Below are positions 26,987 through 34,639 of a stretch of DNA of 64,000 nucleotides, in pieces. The notes under the pieces are model-generated. The model worked only from the letters and a program-made list of their open reading frames with translations, made no database searches and had not been told where the DNA came from. Position 1 is the first letter of the stretch. Every line of letters starts with the position of its first letter. The position numbers and the translations under genes are program-made. The stretch spans positions 310,001-374,000 of the forward strand of contig CANNEA010000003.1 in NCBI GenBank assembly GCA_947503525.1, read 5' to 3'. This stretch comes from an uncultured Carboxylicivirga sp. (GTDB lineage: Bacteria > Bacteroidota > Bacteroidia > Bacteroidales > Marinilabiliaceae).

Positions 26987-27403
26987 ATGAAGAAATTAAT
27001 ATTAATGGTGTTTTTGATAATAACACCTATAATTGGGATGACAGCAACAAAAAGCGAGATGAGAGAACAAGATCAATTAATGGTTATTTGGAGCAGTGGT
27101 GATCCGGATGTAGCCTTGAAGGTGTGTTTGATGTATACACATGCCGCTAAACGCAATGGATGGTTTAAAGATGTATCTTTAATCATATGGGGACCTTCGG
27201 CCAAATTACTGGTGGAAAGTGATGAGCTGAAAGCTAAAGTACAACAAATGAAAGACGATGGGGTTACTCTTGAAGCTTGCGTTAATTGTGCTAATATGTA
27301 TGGTGTGGCTGATCAGTTAAGCGAATTGGGTATTGATGTTAAAGGAATGGGAAAACCTTTAACTGAGCGGCTCAAAGCAGGATGGAAACAATTGAATTTC
27401 TAG
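26987..27403 (+). CDS. Exported DsrE-family protein with a CxxC motif
   Basis: This 138-residue protein starts with a signal peptide (1-20), then a DsrE/DsrF-like alpha-beta domain (about 30-135, VSLIIWGPSAKLL, GIDVKGMGKPLTE). Cys98 and Cys101 in ACVNCANMYG form a CxxC pair at the position where DsrE-type sulfur carriers hold a reactive Cys. DsrE proteins relay sulfane sulfur; an exported version may work on periplasmic sulfur or redox chemistry. No other sulfur gene is adjacent. Monocistronic, ended by a shared terminator. Confidence 0.8.
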   Translation: MKKLILMVFLIITPIIGMTATKSEMREQDQLMVIWSSGDPDVALKVCLMYTHAAKRNGWFKDVSLIIWGPSAKLLVESDELKAKVQQMKDDGVTLEACVNCANMYGVADQLSELGIDVKGMGKPLTERLKAGWKQLNF

Positions 27404-27438
27404 AATGAAAAAAGCTGACCATACAAATGGTCAGCTTT
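27404..27438. terminator. Shared terminator between dsrE-like gene and rocD
   Basis: A perfect 12-bp stem (AAAGCTGACCAT with ATGGTCAGCTTT) with a 4-base loop. On the minus strand it is followed by TTTTTTTC, so it best ends rocD. It also lies directly after the plus-strand DsrE-like gene. Confidence 0.88.
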
Positions 27439-27465
27439 CAATTCGTATTTCATATTGGCTTTCAA

Positions 27466-28692
27466 TTAAGCAAACTGAGCCAAAGTTTTCTTAATAATTT
27501 CAATTGCTTCGCGTAATTCTTCCTCAGTAATTACCAATGGAGGAGCAAAACGAATAATATGCTCATGAGTTGGTTTAGCAATAAGGCCATTATCCTTCAT
27601 GGCTACACAAACATCCCATGCAGTTTTACCGTTTTTAGGCTTAATTGCTACAGCATTAAGCAAACCTTTACCACGTACTAATTCGATCATGTCAGAATCA
27701 ATACTTGACATTTCATCTCTAAAGATCTGTCCAAGACGTTCTGCATTTTCTGCTAATTTTTCGTCTTTAACCACATCTAATGCTGCAATGGCAACTTTAC
27801 ACCCTAGTGGGTTACCGCCATAGGTAGAACCATGTTCTCCAGGCTTAATGACCAACATGACATCGTCATCAGCTAAGACTGCCGAAACAGGAAATACACC
27901 ACCCGAAATAGCTTTACCAAGGATTAACATATCCGGACGTACACCTTCGTGATCACAAGCTAATAGTTTACCAGTTCGTGCAACACCCGTTTGTACTTCA
28001 TCAGCAATGAAAAGAACGTTTTTAGCCTTACACATTTCATAGGCTTTTTTAAGGTAGCCATTGTCAGGAACAAATACACCCGCTTCACCTTGAATTGGCT
28101 CAACAAGGAAACCAGCTACATTAGGATCTTCTAATTCTTTGGCTAAAGCGTCCAAATCATTATATGGTACGGTTACAAATCCCGGAGTAAAAGGACCAAA
28201 GCCTTTGTATGAATCCGGATCGGTAGACATCGAGATAATTGTAATGGTACGTCCGTGGAAGTTTTCAGCACAAACAATTATTTTGGCTTCATTTTCAGGA
28301 ATCCCTTTCTTATCGTATCCCCATCTTCTACATAATTTAAGCGCTGTTTCATCAGCCTCAGCACCCGTATTCATTGGTAATACTTTGTCATAACCAAAGT
28401 ATTTGGTCATATATTCTTCAAATTCACCTAATACACTGCTATAAAAGGCACGAGACGTTAAAGTAAGCTCTTTAGCCTGCTCTGTTAGTGCGTTAATGAT
28501 TTTAGGATGGCAGTGGCCTTGATTAACTGCAGAATAAGCCGATAAGAAATCAAAGTATTTTTTTCCTTCAACATCCCAAACATGTATGCCTTCACCCTTT
28601 TCAAGAACCACCGGAAGTGGGTGGTAATTGTGTGCTCCGTACTTGTCTTCTCTTGCAATATAATCTGCAGGAGTCATCTTTGTATTAGCCAT
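27466..28692 (-). CDS. rocD: Ornithine aminotransferase
   Basis: A PLP-dependent class III aminotransferase (408 residues) that converts ornithine and 2-oxoglutarate to glutamate semialdehyde and glutamate. It shows the family N-terminus ([13 protein letters not shown]), the cofactor Asp in [10 protein letters not shown] and the PLP Lys near 260 in LGKAISGG. The N-terminus YGAHNYHP is characteristic of ornithine-delta rather than acetylornithine enzymes. It is monocistronic, with a candidate -7 box upstream. Confidence 0.95.
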   Translation of the reverse strand: MANTKMTPADYIAREDKYGAHNYHPLPVVLEKGEGIHVWDVEGKKYFDFLSAYSAVNQGHCHPKIINALTEQAKELTLTSRAFYSSVLGEFEEYMTKYFGYDKVLPMNTGAEADETALKLCRRWGYDKKGIPENEAKIIVCAENFHGRTITIISMSTDPDSYKGFGPFTPGFVTVPYNDLDALAKELEDPNVAGFLVEPIQGEAGVFVPDNGYLKKAYEMCKAKNVLFIADEVQTGVARTGKLLACDHEGVRPDMLILGKAISGGVFPVSAVLADDDVMLVIKPGEHGSTYGGNPLGCKVAIAALDVVKDEKLAENAERLGQIFRDEMSSIDSDMIELVRGKGLLNAVAIKPKNGKTAWDVCVAMKDNGLIAKPTHEHIIRFAPPLVITEEELREAIEIIKKTLAQFA

Positions 28693-28737
28693 AAAATACA
28701 GGTTTTAATTTGTTTATACTTCTTTTTAGGTTTGAAA

Positions 28738-28745
28738 CAAAAATA
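28738..28745 (-). promoter_or_regulatory. Candidate rocD promoter -7 box
   Basis: On the minus strand TATTTTTG fits TAnnTTTG and lies 46 bases before the rocD ATG. No clear -33 TTTG at 19 bases. Confidence 0.35.
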
Positions 28746-29174
28746 AAAGATTAAAGCATATAATACCTCATTTAAAAGCTGAGTTTTATCATCTGTCTAT
28801 TATTTGCTTTCGAATCTTTTTCATGCTCAAAGAAGTGGCAGTATGACAGGTGCTATTGATAAAGAAACTCGATAATATGAACTAAAGAAAAGTAGTGCAG
28901 CTCTTTCTTGTATTATTTATTAATAGGCTTGGATGCTCCTGAAAACAACCATTATTAAGCAATAGGCATCTGATATAAGTGCAAATTCATGGATTAATTC
29001 CATATTAGAAGCATTTCTTGTTTATTTATTTTGTTTAATATAGTTTTAAACAAGGTTTATAAGAGTAGAATAAATCAATTTTAAAACGATATAAAGGGGT
29101 TAGTTGCTTTTATATAAATATATAGCTCGTCTAGCAAAGAAAATATATAAAACACTTGTGCTTTATATCGATTA

Positions 29175-29183
29175 GTTAGCTGC
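29175..29183 (+). other. Cassette 5' boundary motif (attC right-core type)
   Basis: GTTAGCTGC is the exact reverse complement of GCAGCTAAC at 29840-29848, where the repeat downstream of the next gene begins. In integron cassettes the 5' TTRRRY-type end pairs with the start of the cassette's own attC site. The fit to GTTRRRY is imperfect (C where a purine is expected). Confidence 0.45.
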
Positions 29184-29227
29184 AAGGTAAAACCGAGATA
29201 AGAAGAAAATATATAAACTAAAGCTAA

Positions 29228-29860
29228 ATGAATCAGAAGTTAAATCAATTGATAGAGTCGTATAATGAAATTGAGGAGAAAGACTACATGGGAGTAATTG
29301 AATTAATTGCTCCAAATCTAGATTTAATTACTGATTATTCGAGCGATGACATTGAAGAACTTAAAGAAATAGCCTGGATTATAAACGAGTATTTTGGCTC
29401 AATGGCAATGCATAACCATTGGACAAATATTATTGAACAACGTGATTGTTCAATAAAGTTTATGCAGCAATTGAAAGAAAAATCAATTAAAGATTATAAC
29501 CGACATAGACTAGATATTGATTATATCTATTCATCAGCCCTACTTAGTAAAGACCAGAAGTATTCTGAAGCAATTAATGTATTAAAGCAACTATCAATTA
29601 TTGACCCGAAAGATGAATTATTAATAATGGAACTAAGTATTGCAAAGTATAAACTTAGAAGGAGGTTCTATAATGCATCACTAATATTCATTCTAATAAT
29701 AATGTTAGGGTGTACGTTTCTTAGTTTTTATGGAATTGACGAGGCTAAAATAGTCTCTAATGTAAGTTTAGCTCTCATATTAATCATTGGCTTAGTCGGT
29801 TATGTTGATTATTATTTGACAGGAAAAAATAAAAACCCAGCAGCTAACAAACCGCAATAA
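29228..29860 (+). CDS. Cassette-borne orphan: helical repeat region plus two C-terminal membrane helices
   Basis: A 210-residue protein with a TPR-like helical N-terminal part (about 1-145, SEAINVLKQLSIIDPKDELLI) and two C-terminal transmembrane helices (about 148-168 and 175-196). There is no signal peptide. Its last residues, AANKPQ, and its stop codon are encoded by the first bases of the downstream attC-like repeat, a common arrangement in integron cassettes. Function unknown. The strong A/T and Lys/Ile bias sets it apart from the housekeeping genes and suggests it was acquired. Confidence 0.65.
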   Translation: MNQKLNQLIESYNEIEEKDYMGVIELIAPNLDLITDYSSDDIEELKEIAWIINEYFGSMAMHNHWTNIIEQRDCSIKFMQQLKEKSIKDYNRHRLDIDYIYSSALLSKDQKYSEAINVLKQLSIIDPKDELLIMELSIAKYKLRRRFYNASLIFILIIMLGCTFLSFYGIDEAKIVSNVSLALILIIGLVGYVDYYLTGKNKNPAANKPQ

Positions 29861-30044
29861 AGTATAAGGGAGGCAGAGCAATTTGAAAGGTTCATAGCCT
29901 CGGCGAACAACGCCAAATCGTTGATTTGACTTTAAAACAAAATGAAAAAATAAAACCCAACCCAACCCAACGCTTCGGCTTTGTGCAATTTGAAAAGTCA
30001 GTAAGGTTAAATTCCCTTACACTTCATGCGACAGGCCGTTAGGC
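29842..30044 (+). repeat. attC-like recombination site, copy A
   Basis: About 203 bp, beginning AGCTAAC and ending GTTAGGC. Inner complementary boxes sit near both ends: AAGTATAAGGGA at 29860-29871, and TCCCTTACACTT at 30013-30024, whose reverse complement is AAGTGTAAGGGA. The two halves therefore pair, as L and R boxes do in integron attC sites. Inside are a small GGCG/CGCC hairpin, two CAATTTG copies and a (CCCAA) triplet repeat. Copy B downstream shares most of the left and middle parts. Confidence 0.6.
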
Positions 30045-30047
30045 ATA
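30038..30047 (+). other. Second cassette 5' boundary GTTAGGCATA
   Basis: GTTAGGCATA is an exact 10-base reverse complement of TATGCCTAAC at 30403-30412, where the next repeat starts. It fits the integron core GTTRRRY. The pair encloses exactly one small gene. Confidence 0.6.
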
Positions 30048-30087
30048 ATTGTGACTTGAGAAAAGCAATGGATTCAAATTAAAAGTT

Positions 30088-30393
30088 ATGAAGTATCTCA
30101 ATACTATTTTAACAGTAATTTTTTCAGCCACTATTTTACTATTTTCAGCAATATTTTTTCTAGGTGGACAGAATGAACATGCAATTTTAAAGGAAAATTT
30201 ATTACTTAATTTAGTTATCCGGATAGTTGGTTTTGCACTTCCAGGTATCCTACTTTTTATAATTTTACTTTTAACAAATTATTTTTCAGATAAAAAAGCA
30301 GGAATTAGAAAACCATTACTAATTGGACTAAACGGACTAATGTATTGTGTAATATCATCTTTCATTGGATCCTTATTCTTTTTCATATACTGA
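30088..30393 (+). CDS. Cassette-borne small membrane protein
   Basis: A 101-residue hydrophobic protein with three transmembrane helices (about 5-26, 42-66 and 78-100). It is the only gene between two cassette boundary motifs, and its stop codon lies 10 bases before the second motif, a tight cassette fit. I do not recognise the family. Phe/Ile/Leu-rich and AT-rich like its left neighbour. Confidence 0.6.
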   Translation: MKYLNTILTVIFSATILLFSAIFFLGGQNEHAILKENLLLNLVIRIVGFALPGILLFIILLLTNYFSDKKAGIRKPLLIGLNGLMYCVISSFIGSLFFFIY

Positions 30394-30405
30394 AAAAACA
30401 ACTAT

Positions 30406-30565
30406 GCCTAACAAACCGCAATAAAGTATAAGGGAGGCAGCACAATTTGGTCGGTTTGTGGCTTCGGCGAACAACGCCAAATTGTTGATTTATAATTGGC
30501 TTTAAAAATGAAGAGATAAAATTAGATACGACGCTTTGGCTTTGTGAATTTTTAAAGTTAATTGG
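30406..30565 (+). repeat. attC-like site, copy B (right end decayed)
   Basis: It begins GCCTAAC and continues with the same AAACCGC, AAGTATAAGGGA, CGGCGAACAACGCC and CTTTAAAA blocks as copy A. It loses similarity after about 30565. No GTTRRRY end was found at the expected place, so the site is probably no longer functional, or its right half was replaced. Confidence 0.6.
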
Positions 30566-30840
30566 GATTCATGTTTATTCAATGAAACAAGCAACATCAT
30601 GAATAATGTGCCTTGCTTTTATATGGTTTTCCAAGTAATGTTTATAGGCTATTGGCATAATTCAATGATTTACACTAAATTTAGTAGGCTATAAACGGTA
30701 CAGTGAAAATACTATTCGATGTGTGGTATTTAACGTAAATACTCATTGCGCAAATGTTTACGGATAGGTCTGATGTCTGACAGATAAATTATTAATCACG
30801 ATTTGAATATGTAACATCATAAAAAGTAAGGAGGATCATT
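30566..30840. other. Non-coding gap after copy B (part of 447 bases without a gene)
   Basis: The gene-free stretch 30394-30840 holds copy B of the repeat and then about 275 bases of AT-rich DNA. A short piece ATTGGCATAATT near 30651 resembles the end of copy A (TTAGGCATAATT) and may be a remnant. Nothing else was recognised. Confidence 0.4.
30828..30834 (+). promoter_or_regulatory. Unusually strong Shine-Dalgarno site
   Basis: AAGGAGG lies 6 bases before the ATG at 30841. Bacteroidota genes, including nearly all in this window, lack such sites. It supports the small gene being real and hints at an origin outside the phylum. Confidence 0.6.
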
Positions 30841-31029
30841 ATGAAATACAGGGTTCATCGACTGGAAATCGATATGGAAAATGATCGAAGCAAATTAGAG
30901 CAGTTTTTAAATGGTTTGGAAGGTGAAGTTGTGTCAATAATTCCAAACATTAAGAAAACAAGCTTATTTCAAATCTATGGTTTGACTCGTAAAATCGATT
31001 TTATTCTTATTGTTGAAAAAACAAAATAG
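30841..31029 (+). CDS. Small soluble protein of unknown function
   Basis: A 62-residue protein with a predicted strand-helix-strand-strand pattern: YRVHRLEIDM, then SKLEQFLNGLEGEVVSIIP, and the closing IDFILIVEKTK. It resembles the compact fold of DUF4177-like proteins, but the family was not confirmed. The perfect Shine-Dalgarno sequence upstream and the balanced composition argue that it is translated. It lies in the accessory region without obvious operon partners. Confidence 0.55.
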   Translation: MKYRVHRLEIDMENDRSKLEQFLNGLEGEVVSIIPNIKKTSLFQIYGLTRKIDFILIVEKTK

Positions 31030-31470
31030 GTCTAGTTAATTAATGCTTCATCAAGACCTGCAAAAAAGGTTTAAATACATACCACGCACTAAAAGTATTA
31101 TTGTTGGTTAAAAATTAAAGCCTTAAGGTCGTATTGCCGACATCCAGCCTCGATAGCTAAAGTGTTGAATCACTGTTGCCGGGATTAATATTAATGGGGA
31201 GTGATTATAGCAGGTCTTAGCTTCGCTTAATTTTTTTTACAGCGTATCAGCCTGTTTAAACAGTACATTACAACAAGCACTTTTGTCCGTTAGCTAGTGT
31301 ATATTTTCTACCTTTTGACCATCATGATTTTGGCATGAAGTTTAATCCACATGTTTGCACCTGACGGAGGTGCTCAAAGTATTGCAACAATCCCCCTGAA
31401 CACTTTTACCAATGAAGGGGCAAGCACCGTAATTCTTATTTTTTCATTTTAGGGTTTATCACAGATAAAT
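31030..31470. other. 441-base gap with several short hairpins
   Basis: No gene seen. It holds GCACCT-5-AGGTGC near 31356-31372, CCCC/GGGG arms near 31393-31420, and GTTAGCTAGTG at 31289-31299 preceded by CCG as in the attC-like right end. These may be remnants of cassette ends or unrelated structure. Confidence 0.35.
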
Positions 31471-31695
31471 ATGGGAATATTTAATGTAATCGTTAGTTGG
31501 AGATATAAATCCTTAATCCCACTAATGTATATATTCATTTTTACAGAGTATTTAATGCGGCTTATACTAGGGAATCTAAAATCAAAAGAAACTACTGGAA
31601 TAGTGCCTGGTGGAGTAGCAAATTATGTTTTTATCCCTTTAGCCATTATTCTGTTTTTACTGTTGATAGATTGTAGAAAAACTTCAAGATTATAG
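31471..31695 (+). CDS. Small two-helix membrane protein (low certainty)
   Basis: A 74-residue frame with two hydrophobic segments (about 14-34 and 48-66) and a basic C-terminus. It may be a real cassette-type gene, but it has no recognised family and no ribosome-binding site. AT-rich DNA gives hydrophobic frames by chance, so confidence is low. Confidence 0.4.
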   Translation: MGIFNVIVSWRYKSLIPLMYIFIFTEYLMRLILGNLKSKETTGIVPGGVANYVFIPLAIILFLLLIDCRKTSRL

Positions 31696-31867
31696 TGGGT
31701 ATGATTACATATTGATAACAGCTGAATTTCATTTATCTTGTGGTGATTACTATCGAGTTTTTAAATATATTGCATTGTTGTCTCAGCGGAAAAAATACCA
31801 TTAGACATATTGGGACAAAAACGAAGCCCTATGGTCGAGCTCATGGAGACAATCTGAAAACTTAAAT

Positions 31868-33082
31868 ATGATGAAAAACTTAATCACGATATTTTTACTA
31901 TTGACTTTGTTTGCTTGCAAACTTAAAAATGATCAAAAGGAAAGCATCAAAACAACAAAAAATATTGAGGAAGTTAATCCTGTAAAGAATCGTTTAGCCC
32001 AAATAGAGGTAGACGCCTTGAAAGAGCCTTATGTTGGAATTTTTACAGAAGATAGCGATTCGACAAATTTATTTCCAATTCGTTCTACTGGTGTTTCGAC
32101 TTTACCTATTAAAGAAGCTGCTGAATTTTTTATAAAGGGATTGTCCGCTTCTCAAATAGAACGTACAACATTTTATATTGATGATCAAGAATGGAGAAAA
32201 TGGTGTAATGTTGACAATGGAATATATGACAGACAAGGGGTTAGTGTTAAAGAATTAAGCGAGATTCAAAAGAAAAGTGCATTTCTATTAATTCAAGAAT
32301 CATTAAGTGCAAAAGGACTTCAACTAAGTAAAGACATAATGAAGACCGACCAAACCCTTAAAGAGCTAAATAATGGTTCGTTGGATTTTGATGAAGAATT
32401 GTATTTCTTGACCATTATGGGTAAACCTTCAAATACTGAACCTTGGGGCTGGCAATTAGACGGACATCATTTAGTTATTAACTACTTTATACTAGGAGAC
32501 CAGGTTGTAATGTCACCAGTATTTATGGGTGGAGAACCAATAATTACAAGTTCAGGAAAGTATAAAGGGAATGTCCTTTTTCAAGATGAACAGAATTTTG
32601 GATTAAGCTTAATGAAGTCTCTTATGCCGGAACAGCAAAAAGAAGCTACAGTCGCAAAGGTAAAAACCGGTAATAACAATGTGAGTGAGGCTAATAAAGA
32701 TAATTTACGTCTTGAGTATGAAGGGATTCAAGTCTCTAAATTTACTAATGAACAAAGGCAAAAACTATTAGACTTAATTTATTTGTACATAAGCAATATA
32801 CGAGAGGGACACGATAAAGTAAAAATGGAAGAAGTAGAGGAACATCTAAATAATACTTGGTTTTCCTGGGTTGGAGACACTACTGAGGATGCTGTTTTTT
32901 ACTATCGAATTCATAGCCCGGTAGTACTAATTGAATTTGACCACCAACGAGTCGTTGGAGTGCCTGGTGCAGATGACGGAAAACCATCAAAAAATCATAT
33001 TCATACAGTTGTAAGAACACCAAATGGGAATGATTATGGAAAAGATTTATTGAGACAACATAAAGAGAAACATCACCATTAA
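31868..33082 (+). CDS. DUF3500 lipoprotein
   Basis: This 404-residue protein begins with a lipoprotein signal (lipobox LFAC with Cys17 in the form starting at 31868; the next Met at 31871 is equally good). The body matches DUF3500: FPIRSTGVST, WCNVDNGIYDRQGV, EPWGWQLDGHH and the C-terminal NHIHTVVRTPNGNDYG. It ends in a histidine cluster. It should sit on a membrane facing the periplasm. The function of DUF3500 is not established; the many His residues could bind metal. It lies in the accessory region, before a Crp-like regulator. Confidence 0.85.
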   Translation: MMKNLITIFLLLTLFACKLKNDQKESIKTTKNIEEVNPVKNRLAQIEVDALKEPYVGIFTEDSDSTNLFPIRSTGVSTLPIKEAAEFFIKGLSASQIERTTFYIDDQEWRKWCNVDNGIYDRQGVSVKELSEIQKKSAFLLIQESLSAKGLQLSKDIMKTDQTLKELNNGSLDFDEELYFLTIMGKPSNTEPWGWQLDGHHLVINYFILGDQVVMSPVFMGGEPIITSSGKYKGNVLFQDEQNFGLSLMKSLMPEQQKEATVAKVKTGNNNVSEANKDNLRLEYEGIQVSKFTNEQRQKLLDLIYLYISNIREGHDKVKMEEVEEHLNNTWFSWVGDTTEDAVFYYRIHSPVVLIEFDHQRVVGVPGADDGKPSKNHIHTVVRTPNGNDYGKDLLRQHKEKHHH

Positions 33083-33117
33083 ACTTAAAAGCCATTAGCT
33101 AACCATGTATATCAATA

Positions 33118-33711
33118 ATGCCTGAACAATCCAACATAATACGCCTTTTAAAAAGAAATTTTCAACGAAAATTCACCTCGGAAGAAGAGAAGCTAATTCT
33201 AAGTTTTTTTTCACAAGAAACATTCAATAGGAAAGAATTAGTGTTTATGAATGGTGATTCAAATACAAAACATTATTTTATTGAGAGTGGTTTAATGCGG
33301 CTGTTTATAATTGATAAAACAGGTCGAGAATTTAATATCTTATTTGCAAAAGAGAACCAAATAATTGGTGATCTAATAACTCCAGAACCCACTAATTTCA
33401 ATCTGGAAGCCATAGAAAAAACAACAGCCTATTCAATTAGCGAGATTAAGCTTACTGAGCTTATGAATTCGTTGAGCTTGCCGCAAAAACCAAATCCTGA
33501 CAGTTCAATTAGAAAGTCATATATCAACATTCAAAAAAGGCTGGTTTCCATTTTAACAAGTACTGCAGAAGAAAACTACAATATATTTAAGGAGACCTAT
33601 CCCGATCTGATTCAAAGATTACCTCAATATCATATTGCTTCTTATTTAGGAATTACCGCTGAGTTTTTAAGTAAGATAATTGCAAAAACTACAAAAAATA
33701 AGCATTCCTAG
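33118..33711 (+). CDS. Crp/Fnr-family regulator
   Basis: This 197-residue protein has a cyclic-nucleotide-binding-like beta barrel (about 10-120, KHYFIESGLMRLF, NEIIGD-like NQIIGDLIT) and a C-terminal winged helix (about 145-197, LPQYHIASYLGITAEFLSKII). It has no Fe-S cysteines of Fnr. A perfect palindrome lies just downstream, before the YceI gene, and could be its binding site. Many Bacteroidota regulators of this type sit next to the genes they control, so YceI is the likely target. Confidence 0.85.
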   Translation: MPEQSNIIRLLKRNFQRKFTSEEEKLILSFFSQETFNRKELVFMNGDSNTKHYFIESGLMRLFIIDKTGREFNILFAKENQIIGDLITPEPTNFNLEAIEKTTAYSISEIKLTELMNSLSLPQKPNPDSSIRKSYINIQKRLVSILTSTAEENYNIFKETYPDLIQRLPQYHIASYLGITAEFLSKIIAKTTKNKHS

Positions 33712-33732
33712 TTTTCTTGTAGTAGTTCAATT

Positions 33733-33747
33733 TTTACCATTGGTAAA
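33733..33747. promoter_or_regulatory. Palindromic operator candidate before yceI-like gene
   Basis: TTTACC-ATT-GGTAAA is a perfect 6+6 inverted repeat with a 3-base centre, 40 bases before the YceI start and 22 bases after the Crp/Fnr-type gene. Its placement suggests a site for that regulator. Confidence 0.45.
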
Positions 33748-33786
33748 GCTTCTATTTTTGAGTCATTATTTATAAAACTTAAAATT

Positions 33787-34308
33787 ATGAAACGATTAAG
33801 TATCCTTTTTGGCTTTTTTGTAATGGTGTTGACTATTAATGCTCAGTCAATTATAGCTGATGGCTCTATAGTGAAATTTAAGGTTAGTAATATGAAATGG
33901 AAAACGGTTAAGGGAACATTTACTGGTATGAAAGGTAACGTTGTTTTTGACACACAAAATCTCTCAGAAGCCTATTTTGATGTTTGTATAGATCCTGCAA
34001 CAGTAAATACCGAAAACAAAAAACGAGATAATCATTTGAAAAATGAAGATTTTTTTCATGTTGAAAAATATCCTGAAATTTGTTTTAAATCAACTTCAAT
34101 TAATAAAACATCTGAAGCTTATAAGGTAATAGGCAACCTTAAAATGCATGGAGTTAATAAACCCGTCGAAATAAACTTCACCTATTCAAACAATACCTTG
34201 GTTGGCCAACTAATTGTAAATCGACTAGATTTTTCAGTTGGCGAGGTCACAAGCACATTTATGGTTGGTGAAGAAATTGAACTTGAGATAATATGTAAGC
34301 TTCGCTAA
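33787..34308 (+). CDS. YceI-family exported lipid-binding protein
   Basis: A 173-residue protein with a signal peptide (1-19, ending TINAQ) and a YceI lipocalin-like barrel (about 24-173). Typical motifs are SIVKFKVSNMKWKTVKGTFTG, DNHLKNEDFFHVEKYPEI and the closing V-G-E-V-T-S-TF. YceI proteins bind isoprenoid or other lipids in the periplasm. Likely controlled by the Crp/Fnr-type gene upstream. Confidence 0.9.
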   Translation: MKRLSILFGFFVMVLTINAQSIIADGSIVKFKVSNMKWKTVKGTFTGMKGNVVFDTQNLSEAYFDVCIDPATVNTENKKRDNHLKNEDFFHVEKYPEICFKSTSINKTSEAYKVIGNLKMHGVNKPVEINFTYSNNTLVGQLIVNRLDFSVGEVTSTFMVGEEIELEIICKLR

Positions 34309-34639
34309 CGTATTGCAAAAAACTTTTTAATACAATCAATTTAAGAAAGAAGGTGAGGTCGTATTTGAAAGTCTATGATTTTTTCCATTTATTCATAAAT
34401 GCCATCGTAATTCTAACAGGATATTAGGATCTGTCCACCTACAATAAATATATACATGCTTTTCAATCAATTACATTGTAATATGGTGAATAGTTAATGA
34501 ATAGTACTAAACCGCTTCTTGCAAAAATGTATACATCATCTGCCAAAATGTTTAAGTACCATACCGTGTTTCTGTCGTTAATTTGTATCGTGAAGTTTTT
34601 GCAAACGAAAAGCGATAAATAAACTAAAAAACTAGAATA
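34309..34639. other. 331-base gap upstream of the SDR gene
   Basis: No gene seen. It contains CTGCCAAAATGTTTAAGTA (34540-34558) and a leader AAAAACTAGAATAAT (34626-34640). Both have counterparts upstream of the sulfatase gene, so they may be regulatory. Confidence 0.4.

Larger units (their letters stand above)
28693..29227. other. 535-base AT-rich gap at the left edge of the accessory region
   Basis: No credible gene. It contains an inverted repeat CGATATAAAG (29087-29096) / CTTTATATCG (29161-29170), followed 4 bases later by GTTAGCTGC (29175-29183), the proposed left boundary of the first cassette. The rest shows nothing I can name apart from the rocD promoter candidate. Confidence 0.5.

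Noticed and set aside
29861-30087. Transposon remnant instead of an attC-like site
   Set aside because: No transposase frame and no target-site duplication. The ends instead match integron core motifs and pair with cassette 5' ends.
31053-31218. Inverted repeat AAGACCTGC / GCAGGTCTT with 148 bases between, considered as ends of a mobile element
   Set aside because: Nine-base inverted pairs at this distance are expected many times by chance in 64 kb. No target duplication or transposase accompanies it.
28800-33100. CRISPR array
   Set aside because: There are only two related repeats of about 160-200 bp enclosing a gene, with no short regular spacers and no cas gene.
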